A DNA stretch of 64,000 nucleotides, taken from Acarospora socialis (Eukaryota > Ascomycota > Lecanoromycetes > Acarosporales > Acarosporaceae). Below are positions 23,206 to 34,521 of the stretch, in pieces. Location: the NCBI GenBank assembly GCA_025617375.2, contig JAMYGW020000006.1:1245001-1309000 (forward strand). Direction: 5' to 3'. The notes beneath the pieces were generated by a model. That model was given only the letters and a program-made list of their open reading frames with translations, was not told the DNA's origin and did not search any database. The translations under genes were made by a program, and so were the position numbers. Numbering within the stretch: position 1 is the first letter of the stretch; each line of letters opens with the position of its first letter.

Positions 23206-23567
23206 AGACACAGGTATGACAACATCTAGATTCACCCCTAAGTCAAGTTTCAAGTCAAGCGGTAGATCCGCGTCAGTTTTAAGAGCTAAGGGTGAATCAA
23301 GTTCTTAGACAAAGTTGGAGGATGGATGGGAGGTAGTTTTCCACTAATCTATGTACCGCTCACGAAGTAGGATCTGAAGGGTATATGATATCATAACCAG
23401 CGCTGAGGTAGCTATAGCGAAGAAAAATAATCCATCCCAAGGGACATACCACTTATGAAAATAGTCCATTGCAGTGCAGTGCAGTCCGGTTCCGGTCCAA
23501 GACGTACCTACCCACCCAGACGCCCCATAGCAAACGCCCTTCGAACGACCGAAGTTTCTAGATCCGC

Positions 23568-25059
23568 TCAATAAGGATCCCACTCCAATCTCCTCTCCAA
23601 CGCATAACTCTCCCACGGCACGCCTCTCCACACCTTCTTCCCATCCTTGACCGTCCAAAACTCCGGCTCGAAGCTTACGGACCCCCAGCCCCTGATCAGA
23701 CTCCTCCAGTAACACGCCTCCGCCGCCGGCGTCAGATACCTGTCGCGGAAAGTCCTGACGTTATTCTCGGCGATGCGTTCGGCCTCGGCGCTGTCGGCAA
23801 TGAGCGCCTGCATTTTCTCCTCGAGATCGCCGAAATCTCGCCTGACCTCGACGTAGTTCTGCTTCGGCCCGGATTTGACCATCAGCGGGTACTGATGCTG
23901 GACCCAATCCATGGCGTGCGCGACCACGACGCTGCGGCAGTTCTGCAGGTACTTCAGGCGGCCGGAATACGAGTTGCCCTCGGTGTGGGCGAGGAAGCGG
24001 TACTGGCAGTGCTCGTCCATGGATTTGAGGTCGGCGCTCATGCTGGCGTCGTTGTGCCACTCGATGGCCTTGACGTCCGCCCAGCTCTTGCCGGCCGTCT
24101 TGGCGATGAAGTCCTCGCGCAGCGGTAACTGCATGATGGCGCCGCGCCACAGCAGCTGCTCCCGCTTGCGCGCCCACGTGTAGGCGCCGTCCGTCCGCGG
24201 GCTGCCGGATTCCATCTCCAGCGCCTTGCGCTGCACCTCGATGTAGCTGCCGACTTTGGGCTCCGGCCAGCTCCAAAAACCGTAGTCCGGGAGGAGCCAG
24301 ACGACTCGCTCGTCGGCACGCCGCGCATAGGACCACGATGCATGCGGCGCGTTCTTGTCGTCGGAGATGAAGGTGAATTCGATGTTGGGGAGGGGGGTGG
24401 GCGAGGTGACGAGGGCGCGGTGCAAGGAGTGGAGCGTGGCCAGCTCGCGCGAGTAGATCTGGCCGCGGGTGGAGATGATGTAGAGCTGTGCGAGTAAAAG
24501 TGGTGGTTTGTTATTATAGTTTTCTTATTTAAGATGTGTGGGGGACGTGAAGCTTTGGTTTTGACACAAGACTAGGAGACCACCACTCATGTAGTGTGAT
24601 GGGGTAGGAATGACTGGTTCGCAGTATGGCAATTGAAAAGCACAGAACAATACGAACCTCATGCTCGTAGATCATGCCTCTAATATACCCATTGACAGGT
24701 TCAATGGCGTCCATCTCCTCCAACGTGATGCTCTTGCCATGCCTGTCCCTCACCGCTCTCTTGACCTCGTCGAACAAGCCCGGGAACGCCTGTTCACATT
24801 GCTCTTCGTCCAGAACGAAGTTTTTCCCATCCCGCCGCCAGTCCCACGTGCCATTAAAGCCCGAGAGCACGGAAGAATGCACTCTAGTTTCGTCGGTGAA
24901 GCTGGGCCGAGCGCGAAGAGACGGTGGCGAGAGTTCGTAGAGGAAGATAAGGAACAACAGGAAGATTCCGCCACCGAGGAAGAGGTAGGGTCGCCGGCGG
25001 TAGAGCAACATGGACCTCTGTACGGGATCGGACTGCTGGAGGGACTGTAGTAGAGACAT
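23568..25059 (-). CDS. GT90 (CAP10-domain) glycosyltransferase
   Basis: Two exons (24658-25059 and 23568-24485) joined in phase 0 across a 172-nt intron give 439 aa. A cytosolic basic stretch is followed by a membrane anchor (PYLFLGGGIFLLFLIFLYEL), so this is a type II Golgi or ER protein. The C-terminal half carries CAP10 blocks: VVWLLPDYGFWSWPE, REQLLWRGAIMQLPLRED, KYRF-type HCQYRFLAHTEGNSYSGRLK and NYVEVRRDFGDLEEKM. GT90 members transfer xylose or glucose; the best known is Cryptococcus Cap10, needed for capsule, but ascomycetes carry several members of unknown acceptor. The splice restores EHE-LYIISTRGQIYSRE. A 172-nt intron is longer than most here. Confidence 0.9.
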
Positions 25060-26141
25060 CCCCTAGTTAAGACCCGTGGAAACTACCTCACTGGTGCTGT
25101 CAGGCTTTGATGGACCTTTGATGAGCAGCGTCCATGCGTTCGAAAAGGTTGTTGAGTTTCAATTTGTGAAGAAAGGCAGCAGCGTAAGAGAAATGGGGGC
25201 CACGGGGGTTGTGTCTACGCCGCTTTGTTACCACATGCGACCTATCTTTGGTTGTACCTTCGTACAGTACTAGTCTAAATTGTAGGCCAACAAATGGATA
25301 TACTCTATTCTCAATGGTTTTTCACTGTTTAGATGTCAATAAAAGAGTGTGTAGCATGAAACAGTCTGAGGCCAAGAAGATACAGCTGAGTGTATGAGAT
25401 GTTTCACTTTAAAGTATGATGTTAAGATATGTGTCGTTGATTTGGGATCGGTAAACACTATTATAACCGACCATTACTGTGTGTACATACCTACAATAAT
25501 ACCTGGAACGAAGTCGATGGACACTTGGCCGGCCCGCGCCGTTAGGTGTCAGGTGTTCGCGTATTTGTATTCATCTGCCCTCCCATGTGGTGGCAACTTA
25601 CTGTTCGAGTACCTTACCTTTGTCCTTCTGGAACCCAGAGGATATGCATTATTTTCTTAGCAGCAGCATGTTTCGACTGTTGTGCCTCTGGCTTATCTAT
25701 CAACAATACGTGATCCAATTTACCATCTAAGCGCTACGAGTAGTTGTCATCCTCAAGCGCCGTTCCAAGCGTCTGCCTTGCAGATCCAGAACCCATACAC
25801 AGTTTCGGAGCTCCGAACGGAAATGATGCGTGTCTTATATGCTACTGTTGTCTTCGAAGCGCGCGTCCAGACGGGCTGGCTTTTGGTGCGCTCACTTAAA
25901 CAATAAATGCAAAGTCTTGAGACAGACACAGAGGTTTCGGTTTGTGGGGTCTATTTGCTGCGCCGCACCCTGAGGGGCAAGGCCTTCTGCCATTGAAAGG
26001 ATGCGTATCCTTTCAAACTCAGATCTTTTTCCTGCAGTTATTCCACCACTACCAATCTCGAATGTGGATATAACGACGGTCATTCTATCCTTGTGTCCAG
26101 TCTGATTGGGGAGCGGAGTCTACTCCAGTCAGCCCTACAGA
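25060..26141. other. Divergent intergenic region
   Basis: This lies between the starts of the GT90 gene (minus) and the lectin-like gene (plus). Several short frames, none with domain signal. It presumably holds both promoters. Confidence 0.4.
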
Positions 26142-27792
26142 ATGGAGAGGAAACACTTTTCGGCAGAGGATTCCAAAGTATACGTATTTGCTCGCGTGTA
26201 ATGAGGACCATTGCTGAATCTCTTCCAGGCCTTGGGATATCATGAATACGACTCGAGAGCTGGACCGGAGGTTCACTATTCGTCTGAAGCCGGTGTCTAT
26301 CCTCCAAGAGCTGGTCCAGAAGTTCACTATTCGTCTGAAGCTGGTGTTTATCCTCCACGGGCGGGTGAGTCAAGAATACTCCACGTGGACCTCCGTGGCT
26401 CACACCCAGTGCGACTTTAGGTACCGTCAAAGGTGGCTTGGAGCTATATGAAGCAGATACGCCAGCGACGAAGAGGGGACGGAGACGAATTTGCATTGTA
26501 ATCGCAGCTGTGATTTTCATTGCGCTCGTTATCGGTCTCGGTGTCGGTCTCGGGGTAGGTCTAACACAAAAGGATAGGAAAAGCGGATCCAACGGGTAAA
26601 TCGTGCAATGGTTGTTCTCGTGTATACCGAGATGAAATCGGCTTACGATGTGGACAGCTCATCGAGTCCCGCGGATGCTCCGAGTAGTAACAATCCGGGA
26701 AACACTCCGGCCCCGGTGGTCCGCAACGACGCTGCCGCATACAATGGCACCTCCCTCAGTGCTATAACTTACAGTCCAACCGGCCAGCCAACTGAGCAAA
26801 ACTACGTCGTTTTCTATCAACACTCCAACGGTGACGTGCGCAAAATCATCTACAATGAGTCTCACTGGCATCCGTCCGAGCTTGTGACCAAGGAGGCTCG
26901 ACTCGGCACCGGATTCGCATCTGTATTCCTGGGGCCGGCCCCAAGCATTTACCTTTACTACGTCGACAAGAACAACTTCCTGCAAGAGTTGCGCGGGTCG
27001 CACGGCAGCAACACGTGGGTGAACGGGACGCTGGGTCTCGCGCATTTCAAGGTCTCGGCGGCATATCCGCATATCGATGGTAACTACGCCGGCGGATGCT
27101 CCACTGGCGGGCGAGGTTCGGTCTATTTCCAACCGGACGACGGCCCGGTGCAGGAGGCGGTATGGAACCAAGACAGCGACTCTTGGAACGGTGGTTTGAC
27201 ATTCACCAACACGAAACGTGGTTCCGATTTTCTGACGGTGTTGGAACCGGGAGTGTGGCGTTTCTACGCTATCACGGATCAGCTGCAGTTGCAGGAGTAC
27301 GTGTGTAACAACTGTTGTGCAAATAGCAGTGCTTCCTGGCAGGAAGGTATGTTTTTTCAGACTTTCTTTCCTGGATATGCGAGATCCCTTCACCAGATCT
27401 CCTGCCCACTATGCACGGTATCTGACTCATCACCACTAACGCTTCGTCATCCAAACACAGGTCTCACGCACTCCGCCCTAGCCAACAACTCAGCTCTTGG
27501 CGGAGGAGGCGTGGGTGCCGACAGACTTCTGTACTACAAGTCTTCGAACGACTACCTGCAAGAGCTCAACAACACCGGTCTCCCGAACGCGGAGAGCTGG
27601 GACTCGGACCCACGGGTAGTCGTTCAGAACATGCTGCCAACCTCGAAGATCGCATTCGCGGCCGGCTTCGTGGGCAAAGATCAGATTCCGAGCGTCTTCT
27701 ATCAGACGAACGGCACTGATGTCACGGTTAGTCAGAGGATCGCGGCGAATAAATATTGGATGAGCCCCGTTGCGCTACCGGTAGCGCTGTAG
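26142..27792 (+). CDS. Membrane-anchored fucose-specific-lectin-like protein
   Basis: Five exons (26142-26177, 26229-26364, 26421-26595, 26658-27346, 27461-27792) give 455 aa. All borders are GT-AG and the phases agree. The N-terminal 60 residues carry two copies of a 17-residue repeat (GPEVHYSSEAGVYPPRA). A basic patch and one membrane segment follow (ICIVIAAVIFIALVIGLGVG), then a Ser/Asn-rich stalk and a repeated domain of about 330 residues with beta-propeller-type strands (YVVFYQHSNGDVRKIIYN, IYLYYVDKNNFLQELRG, WRFYAITDQLQLQEY, RLLYYKSSNDYLQEL). This layout and these strands resemble ascomycete proteins annotated as fucose-specific lectin-like. It is probably type II, with the lectin domain outside or in the lumen. 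Sugar specificity is inferred only. Confidence 0.8.
26259..26360 (+). repeat. Two in-frame 51-nt tandem copies in the lectin-like gene
   Basis: Bases 26259-26309 and 26310-26360 encode almost the same 17 residues in the cytosolic tail of the lectin-like protein. Differences are mostly at third codon positions, which suggests that the amino-acid sequence is under selection. Confidence 0.85.
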
Positions 27793-28143
27793 GACTTGGT
27801 AGGAGAAGTCAGTAAATACGGAAACAGAGTACATAGATTTTAATGGTAAACCTGAATGTTTTCACGTCAATATTCATATCACTTGGACCGATTAGTCTAC
27901 TTTCTTTAGGTACAAAGTACATAAAAGTGTGAGTTTTACTACGCTTTGTGGTTTTGCCCACTACCTAGGTAGGTAACCATAAGGTAACAATGTATCACTA
28001 GCAGTGGACTCCCTCACATGCAAGAGGAGTGAAGTCGGTTCTGGGAATTACTCCTAAATTGTATGCATATTCTCAAAATCAAATCTTCTTTCTTTAAATC
28101 TTTGACTCTTCAGCCAGAAAATTAAGTGTATAACAAAAGATAT
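27793..28143. other. Transition from gene space to the AT-rich nest
   Basis: The first part is the 3' flank of the lectin-like gene, including TACCTAGGTAGGTA. The last CpG before the nest is at about 28,036. From there to 28143 the DNA is AT-rich and CpG-free, like the block after 39624, and is probably the older sequence into which the copia element inserted. Confidence 0.5.
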
Positions 28144-28317
28144 TGTTGAAATTGAAACATTTCTATTGCTTAATATTAGATGTCTTAATTATCTAGAAGA
28201 CTAGAATACACAAAGAATAACATTTGTGCATGATGACTAAGCATATCACATGACACAGAAGATTTCAACACTAGATTAAATAGAGTTGAACTTTTAAAGA
28301 GTCTTCTAATTTCAACA
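28144..28317 (-). repeat. Copia 3' LTR
   Basis: The 174-bp repeat with TG/CA ends, the 3' LTR in element orientation. It differs from its partner at about a dozen positions. Three differences are CA here against TG there (AATAACATTT, AAGCATATC, ATCACATGAC). Confidence 0.9.
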
Positions 28318-29949
28318 CTCTTTCTTAAATCTAATTAATCTAGACATTCTAGACAATCTAGATATTCATTCACTAATCAGTATAAATTCTCTGATTCTAT
28401 CAAGAAGTAAATCTGACAGCAAGATGACAAAGAAGTCATGAAAAAAATTGAGATGACAGTGAGATGAGAAAGTGAGAACAAGATAAAAAGAAAAGATGTA
28501 ACAAAGATGCAAAAAATGAAGCAACAACAAGATCAGAACTCAAACACACAATAAAAAGAGTGAATAATTGAGAAGAACTGACTTAACAATCTTATGATAT
28601 AAACTATAATTTGTTATACTTCACAAGTCTGTCAAGTCAGTTATTCTGATCATCATTAATGAGTATTTTATCAATTCAATTTATAATGTTGTCAACATAA
28701 GTTCTAATCAACAAAGAAAGTGATGATGAGATTAAGACTTGAATGTGTGATCAAAAAATCAGTTAATAATTTAAAAAGTTGACTTAATTACTATGATGTA
28801 AACTATGATCTGTCATACTTCATGAGTAAGTAAGTTAACTACTCAGATCATAATTAATTGATGTCTCATTGATTTGATTTATAAAGTCATCACAGTTAAA
28901 AAATCTAGCTGATTAAGAAAATAACAGAACTTAATAATGAGTAAAAACTTGATGAATCTGTCAGCTGTTTGTTCAGATATAAAGACAAACTTAAGATTAA
29001 TGAGATTACAATTGACAGTCTTATGAACAAAGTAATACTGAATATCAATGTACTTAATGCAGATATAAAACTCAGAGTTTTAAATTAGATTTATAGCATC
29101 ACAATTGTCAGCACAAATAATGATAGAATCATTGTCATTAAGAAAGTCAATTTTTGTAAGAAAATGATGAAGTCATATGACTTTCTTTGTTACTTACATT
29201 TTGATCATGTATTCAGACTTAATGAACAACAAGACAACAGTCTGTTGACATTTAAAACATTAATTAATAAAATTTTTGAAGAAAAGAAAAAAATAAGTGT
29301 CAGTGAACTTCTGAGTATTATGACATCTGTTTCAATCAGCATTGATATAGTCAATGAGATCTGTATTGATGATGTTATAAATGATATTTAAGTTCATAGT
29401 GTCAGTAAGATATTTGAAGACTTATTTAACAGTATTGTAGTGTGAGACATTTAGATTCTGATCAAACTGACTAATAATAAAAACAATGAAGATGATGTCA
29501 GAACACATTTGTAACATGATGTACATTAATGATTTTACTGTCTTTTGATAACATCAAATAATGATGATGTCAGTCTGAGTGATGAACTTCTTTATAAGTA
29601 CTACATCAAAATTCATAAATATGTCAACAAAAACTGTCTGTAACTGTTAAAATGTCTTAAGAATCTTATTGATGTAAACTGTCTGAGTAAAATAAATAAT
29701 GTGTTTAAAACAGTTACACTCAATCTTCATGTTTAAATAATAGAACACAGAACTGAGATCTAACATCTTAAAGATGTTAATAAGATGTACTTTGACATCT
29801 TGAATGACTGATTTATTCTCTTTTATAAGAAGAAGATCATCAATGTAAACAGTGATGATAACATCATCATTGATTCAAAAGAAGACACTATAATCAGAAT
29901 TGAGACAACAGAAATTAAACAAAATAAAATGATCACATAGAGTCTTATA

Positions 29950-30165
29950 TCAAAGATAAGATGTCTGCTTTAAATCATATAAGATTTTATTGAGCAAGAC
30001 AATCATGTTAAAAAGCTCATATTCATGAAAAAGCTTTATATAGACAATCTGATTGATAGAATCATAAAGAAATGTAATTGTCATGTTTATTTGTTCAGTC
30101 TTTAAATCAAAATGAGTGATCAAGATAAAGAAAGCTTTGTAGATTTGTGACTTGACAACAGACAC
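29950..30165 (-). pseudogene. Copia reverse transcriptase fragment
   Basis: The minus-strand translation gives ALFILITHFDL-like and MTITFLYDSINQIVYIK blocks, then ILYDLKQTSYL. These match the copia reverse transcriptase pattern of a hydrophobic helix, TAFLxGxLxExIYMxQPEGF and SLYGLKQSPR. Several positions have changed in the way expected from G-to-A mutation (for example YGLKQ to YDLKQ). The frame is closed on both sides. Confidence 0.75.
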
Positions 30166-31379
30166 AAAGATTTAATTATAATTAACATTAAATTGCTGTT
30201 TGTAGTTCTTGACTACTCAGTGAGTCTTATAGTGACTAATTTGATCATGAACATCACACTTAATCTTATACATTCAGCATTTTTGAAGAACATACTGACT
30301 CAATAACACAGAAATTATCTTTCATGTGTTGTTTTTCTTCAAAGAGTGTATCTTATTCTTCATCATTTGCTTTCACTTTTTACACAGTGACAACTCAATG
30401 ACTTGTTTATAGATAGAAGATTTGACAATATTGCTTGAAGAGATTACAACATATGCATATAAAAAGTGTGCATTAAAGTCATCAAAGAATTCAGAAAGTT
30501 GAGAATTCTGAGATGAAGAGAACAAAAATGAGAATTCAAAATGAAGAGAAGAATAATTAATCATAATGTTAAACAGTGTCAGTGAGAAAAATGAGTGAGC
30601 TTTAATGACTGAATACTGTATAAATGATGTTGAGTCTCAATTTTTCATGTTAAACATACTAAATCAAAATGTATTCAATGAACAAGAATCATTCAGATCA
30701 ATGTCTTGAAGATTTTAAAAACACTGTAACAGCAAAAATTATAATAGTGATGTAACTGATCTGAAAACTTTTTCTGAAGAGAAAGAAGATTGTGATGACA
30801 AAGATGTGAATAAAAATGAAAAATTAAAAGAAAGATTAACAGTATTAAATGTCTCTTTCTTGCTGTAGATCTCTATGTTAATCATATTTTTATAGACATT
30901 AATATCTTTTTTCACAAAACAGTTATGAATAATAAGAACACATTCTAATTCTAAGTTTTAAACATGATAAATAGAGTTACTGTTCATGTTTAAATAGTGA
31001 CATTTAAGACTGTGATTATTAAATTTGATTTTTTGTTGACATTATTTCTTAAAAATATGTGCTCAAACAGTAATATCAAAAATACAAAGACTTAAGAGAT
31101 CAGAAACATTGTCTGTTCATGCTTTATAAAATATTATATTGAGTGCATAAGTAAAAGATCAATTCTTTAAATAAACTGCAGTTCAAATAACTTTCAGTCA
31201 AAGATAAGACTTCAGATCAGAATCTTTGAGTATAGTTTTAGTAAATTCATAAATAATGTGATTTAGTCACTCAGAAATGTCATTTTCTTTAGATGAGTAA
31301 AATGTAGTAAATTTTCATGTAATATTATTAATGATGAATCAGTTCTTTAGAACAAGATATTCACATTTAAGATTAGTGC

Positions 31380-31704
31380 AAAAATATTTTAAAGAATAGT
31401 TAAAATGATCTGTCTTCATTAAAGTGATGAAGTTCTTGATATGTTTGACTGTTTTAATCTTGAACTTCATGAAAAATATTCACATAAATTTAGTAAAGTT
31501 GTTGATGAAGATAACAAATCACTTTGAATTATTATAAGTGATGAATGTAATAAATTCAACAATGTTCAAATGAACAAGATTTAGTAATCAAGTTACTCAC
31601 TCAATGAAAGCATTGTAGAGACAATGTATCTGTCTGATCTTAATGCATAATTTACAGATATCTTAATGTTTAAAAAGATTCTTAAAATCAATATCATTGA
31701 TGAT
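31380..31704 (-). pseudogene. Copia integrase fragment, cut by the gypsy insertion
   Basis: The minus-strand frame reads FVIFINNFTKFM, a stop in place of Trp, then IFFMKFKIKTVKHIKNFITL. This follows the copia integrase core pattern (YFVTFIDDFSR..WVY..K.K). Upstream, a remnant of the zinc-binding Cys pair (ICKLC) runs up to the gypsy insertion at 31705. Several stops are present. Confidence 0.65.
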
Positions 31705-31709
31705 CTTAA

Positions 31710-32025
31710 TGTTATGTCCCAACTGAGATTCCTCGGTTATAGGGCTAGGGTTTGTGCTCTTTGATATAAAGGTCCAAAGGTTCTAGGTAAACAGTAGCTT
31801 TGTATTGTGTAACTAGATGAGTTGAACACGATCAATTTCATAAGAGAATCAATCCTACTATATAGAAATGAGCACACTGACATGTTTCGTGCTTCAGTGT
31901 TTCAATGTGCCCCTGGCACATGCTCATGAGGGAATGCTCAGCATTTTGTTGTTTCATGCTCAGGTCTACACCTCTCAGGTGTACTTCTGTGTTTCACTAT
32001 TTCTTTTTGAGATATGATTGTAACA
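31710..32025 (-). repeat. Gypsy 3' LTR
   Basis: 316-bp direct repeat. Compared with its partner it has TG where the partner has CA at several sites (TGTTATGTCC, GAAATGAGC, ATTGTGTAAC) and keeps CG at AACACGATC, where the partner has CA. Both keep CTCGGTTATAG. Confidence 0.95.
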
Positions 32026-32041
32026 TCATCTCCTTCCTTCT
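32026..32041 (-). promoter_or_regulatory. Polypurine tract of the gypsy element
   Basis: On the minus strand the 16 bases just inside the 3' LTR read AGAAGGAAGGAGATGA, all purine but one. This is the place and composition of the plus-strand primer in LTR elements. Confidence 0.75.
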
Positions 32042-32108
32042 AGGCACTAGTCCTCTAGGTCTATTTAAGTGAGAGTATATATTGGTGTCTGCTCATCACC
32101 CTTTGACA

Positions 32109-32621
32109 ATGCATTCAAAATCCAAAAATTGCCTTCAACTCACTGATACAATATTTTGTAAAGAAAATCCTGCACTTGTTTCTTGTGATTGCTGTCTGGG
32201 CATCAGTCTCTTGTGCATTGTAATGCCTCTTGATCTCTCTGCCTTGTCTGACTCATTGAAGTCTGCAAAGTGTGCTGAGTGTGTGCATCAAGGTTGTTTC
32301 TGTGTCGGTCTCTTCCTGGATTTTCTGGAATTTGTTCATTTGAAAACTGAAAATGAACTGTTGTTGGCTCTTGATGAGCAACTCCCCATGCTTCTTGCAA
32401 AAATTGCTAGATTACAGAAAACCCTGAAACAGTCTGAAGCTTGCATCAATACAAAAGCAAAGTGTCTTGCTGAAGAGCTTGTGAATGATAATGATGAGAC
32501 AGAGGATGAACTTCCTCAATCATTGTTGCAACTCATTAATGCAATGTCTTCATCTTTTTGGGCTGATCTTGACCTTGATCCCTCTTCTCAAAACATCAAA
32601 GCATTCTCACACAGTTCTTGA
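32109..32621 (+). CDS. Open antisense frame inside the gypsy element, 170 codons, CxxC protein
   Basis: This frame lies opposite to gag-pol, between the end of pol and the 3' LTR, and is open from an ATG to a TGA. It reads like a folded protein, not a shadow: a Cys cluster (SAKCAECVHQGCFC), a helical, probably coiled segment (LLLALDEQLPMLLAKIARLQ then KTLKQSE) and an acidic tail (NDNDETEDELPQSLLQL). Many Cys, His and Gln codons are TGN or CAN, as expected if former CGN arginines lost CpG. A TATA-like GTATATATT is about 35 bases upstream of the ATG. From memory, similar KCxECxxxGxxC plus coiled-coil hypothetical proteins are common in plant-associated ascomycetes, often near gypsy elements. 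Function is unknown. This copy may itself be mutated and silent. Confidence 0.6.
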   Translation: MHSKSKNCLQLTDTIFCKENPALVSCDCCLGISLLCIVMPLDLSALSDSLKSAKCAECVHQGCFCVGLFLDFLEFVHLKTENELLLALDEQLPMLLAKIARLQKTLKQSEACINTKAKCLAEELVNDNDETEDELPQSLLQLINAMSSSFWADLDLDPSSQNIKAFSHSS

Positions 32622-32639
32622 GATTCTCCCTGGGTTCCC

Positions 32640-32862
32640 AGGTGTTTTCTGAGGTATCATATTCTTTTCATTTTACAAGATAGTAGACTTTCTCACTAAT
32701 CATTCTTCTTTCTAGAATATCCTCAACTTCATATTCTTTGTTGGGTTCAACAGGTGTTTTGTTGGTTTGAAGTGGTATGAACTGATTGCAATGCTGTAGC
32801 ATGAATGCATGAAATACTGGGTGTATTCTCATTTCTTGAGGTAAGTCTAGCTCATAGCTCAA
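32640..32862 (-). pseudogene. Gypsy integrase C-terminal/chromodomain-adjacent segment
   Basis: The minus strand reads YELDLPQEMRIHPVFHAFML then HCNQFIPLQTN and YEVEDILERRM. This corresponds to the LPxxxxIHPVFHVSxL and Y.VE.IL..R pattern at the end of gypsy pol proteins that carry a chromodomain. No intact chromodomain follows. Confidence 0.8.
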
Positions 32863-33129
32863 TTTCTTGATGTTTCATTTTATCTTGAATGGTTCAATGT
32901 TCTTGTTTTTCAGCTTCTTGCTTCTTCCTTTTGTTCTTATGTTGTTTGTTCTTAGATATATCTTTTCTCTCTCTTCAAATGATTTTGCCTCTGTTGTTCA
33001 TTCTGTCTGCTGTTTGATCTGTTCTGTTAGGTCTTGGTGCAGTTTCTTTATTTAAACAATATTTAAGATTGCTTTCTGACTTCATGATTCATGTTCTTTG
33101 GGATCTTGTCATATCTTTGAGTTATAGTC

Positions 33130-33945
33130 ATAGTTTGCATAGAAAGGCGTTTCTCCCATGGTCTCATTTCTTGTGTTGTTGTACACAAACTGTGTCATTG
33201 ATAACAGTCATACCCAGTTGTTCTGGTCTTTGTTGACATAGTGTCTCAAGTATGTTTCTATCATTTGATTCATTCATTTGCTCTGTCTGTCTGTCTGTGA
33301 GTAATATGTGGTTAACATCTTATGTTTTATTCTGAGTTCTGTTGTGAGCATTTCTCAAAACTTGCTTGTAAACAGCTTGTCTCTATTGGTGATAAATTCT
33401 TTTGGTAGTCTGTGATTGCTAACCAACTCTCATAGTATTGTGTACATCAACATTGGTGCTGTTGTGATCTCTTTGAATGGAATGAACATTGTGTACTTGG
33501 TCAATCTGTTCACTATAGTCAATATGCTATTGAATCTTACCCCTCATGCTGGGTCCTTTGATGGTGGTAACTTTGTAATGAAGTTCATGGTAACTGACTC
33601 TCATGGTGCATTTGATGCACCTAGTTGTGTTACTTCATCATACTGTTTGTCTTGATTGATTTTATTTCTTTGACATGAGTTGCACACAACAATCATCCTG
33701 ATGACTTGATTTCTGAGATCACTAATGTTGTGTCTTCTTTGCACTAGATCTTTGGTGCATTTGATTTCTAAGTGTTCCCCAGCCTTGTTGTAGTGGCACA
33801 CTTCTATTAGTTCTTTGTTCATTAAGGAAGCTTGCTCTACCTTGTATGTTGCTGCTAAGTTCTTTATGAGGATTTCTTTGTTGTCTTCACTTAGAATTCC
33901 AGCATGTATCATTTGTACACCTTCATGATCAGATTGCCTGCTCAA
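33130..33945 (-). pseudogene. Gypsy integrase (zinc finger and core)
   Basis: The H2C2-type finger remnant (VCNSCQRNKINQ) is followed by the catalytic core in the minus-strand frame: SVTMNFITKLPPS, TIVNRLTKYTMFIPF, NRDKLFTSKFWEML, TYYSQTDRQTERMNQ and VYNNTRNETMGETPF. In TNRDKLF and TYYSQTDRQTER the family pattern S-D-R and H-P-Q-T-D-G-Q-T-E has changed residues. Stops interrupt the frame. Confidence 0.85.
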
Positions 33946-34521
33946 GGCATCTGCTTCACCATTCTCATTATCTTTCTTGTAATGAATCTGAAATTCATAA
34001 TCTGCTAACTGTTCTGCTCAATGAACTTGTTGTTGATTGAGTTGCTTTGTTGTTGTGAAGTTCCTCAGATTCTTGTGATTCATATAGATCTGAATTGGCT
34101 TGCTTGTTTCTGCAAGGTAAGGTCTTCAATCTTGTAGTGCTTCAACTATTGTGAGAAGTTTCTTGTCATGAACTTCATATCTTTTCTTGAATTCTGATAA
34201 CTTTCTAGATCAGTATGCTATGAGTCTCTGTTGCTCATCTTCAATCTGATATAGACATGCTTTTACTGCAAAATCTGAAGCATCAGTTTTCAGTGTTTTT
34301 TCACATGCTGGGTTGGGTATTCTCAGGTGTGTCATTCCACTAAGACTTTCCTTTAATGTGTGAAATGCATCTTTCTGTTCTTCATTCCAATGCTATTCTT
34401 TGCTCTTGTGTGTCAAACATGTTAGTGGTTTCACAATTCTTGCATAGTTTGGTACAAACTTCCAATAATAGTTCATTAACTCTAGAAAGACTTGTACTTC
34501 TTTGATCTGTTTTGGTGTTGC

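Larger units (their letters stand above)
22148..23567. other. Intergenic region with repeats
   Basis: Two opposed open frames at 22184-22774 (plus) and 22436-22825 (minus) lack recognisable domains. Bases 22925-23205 hold an inverted repeat and a degenerate tandem repeat, listed separately. The rest up to the GT90 stop is unassigned. Confidence 0.4.

Noticed and set aside
29164-29391. 75-codon open frame in the AT-rich region
   Set aside because: It lies antisense to copia pol remnants, and its amino acids follow the AT-rich base composition, with no Cys cluster or helix pattern. Chance frame.
33270-33300. CTGT microsatellite
   Set aside because: It lies in the gypsy integrase region coding for QTDRQTERMNQ on the minus strand, so it reflects a conserved coding motif rather than a repeat expansion.
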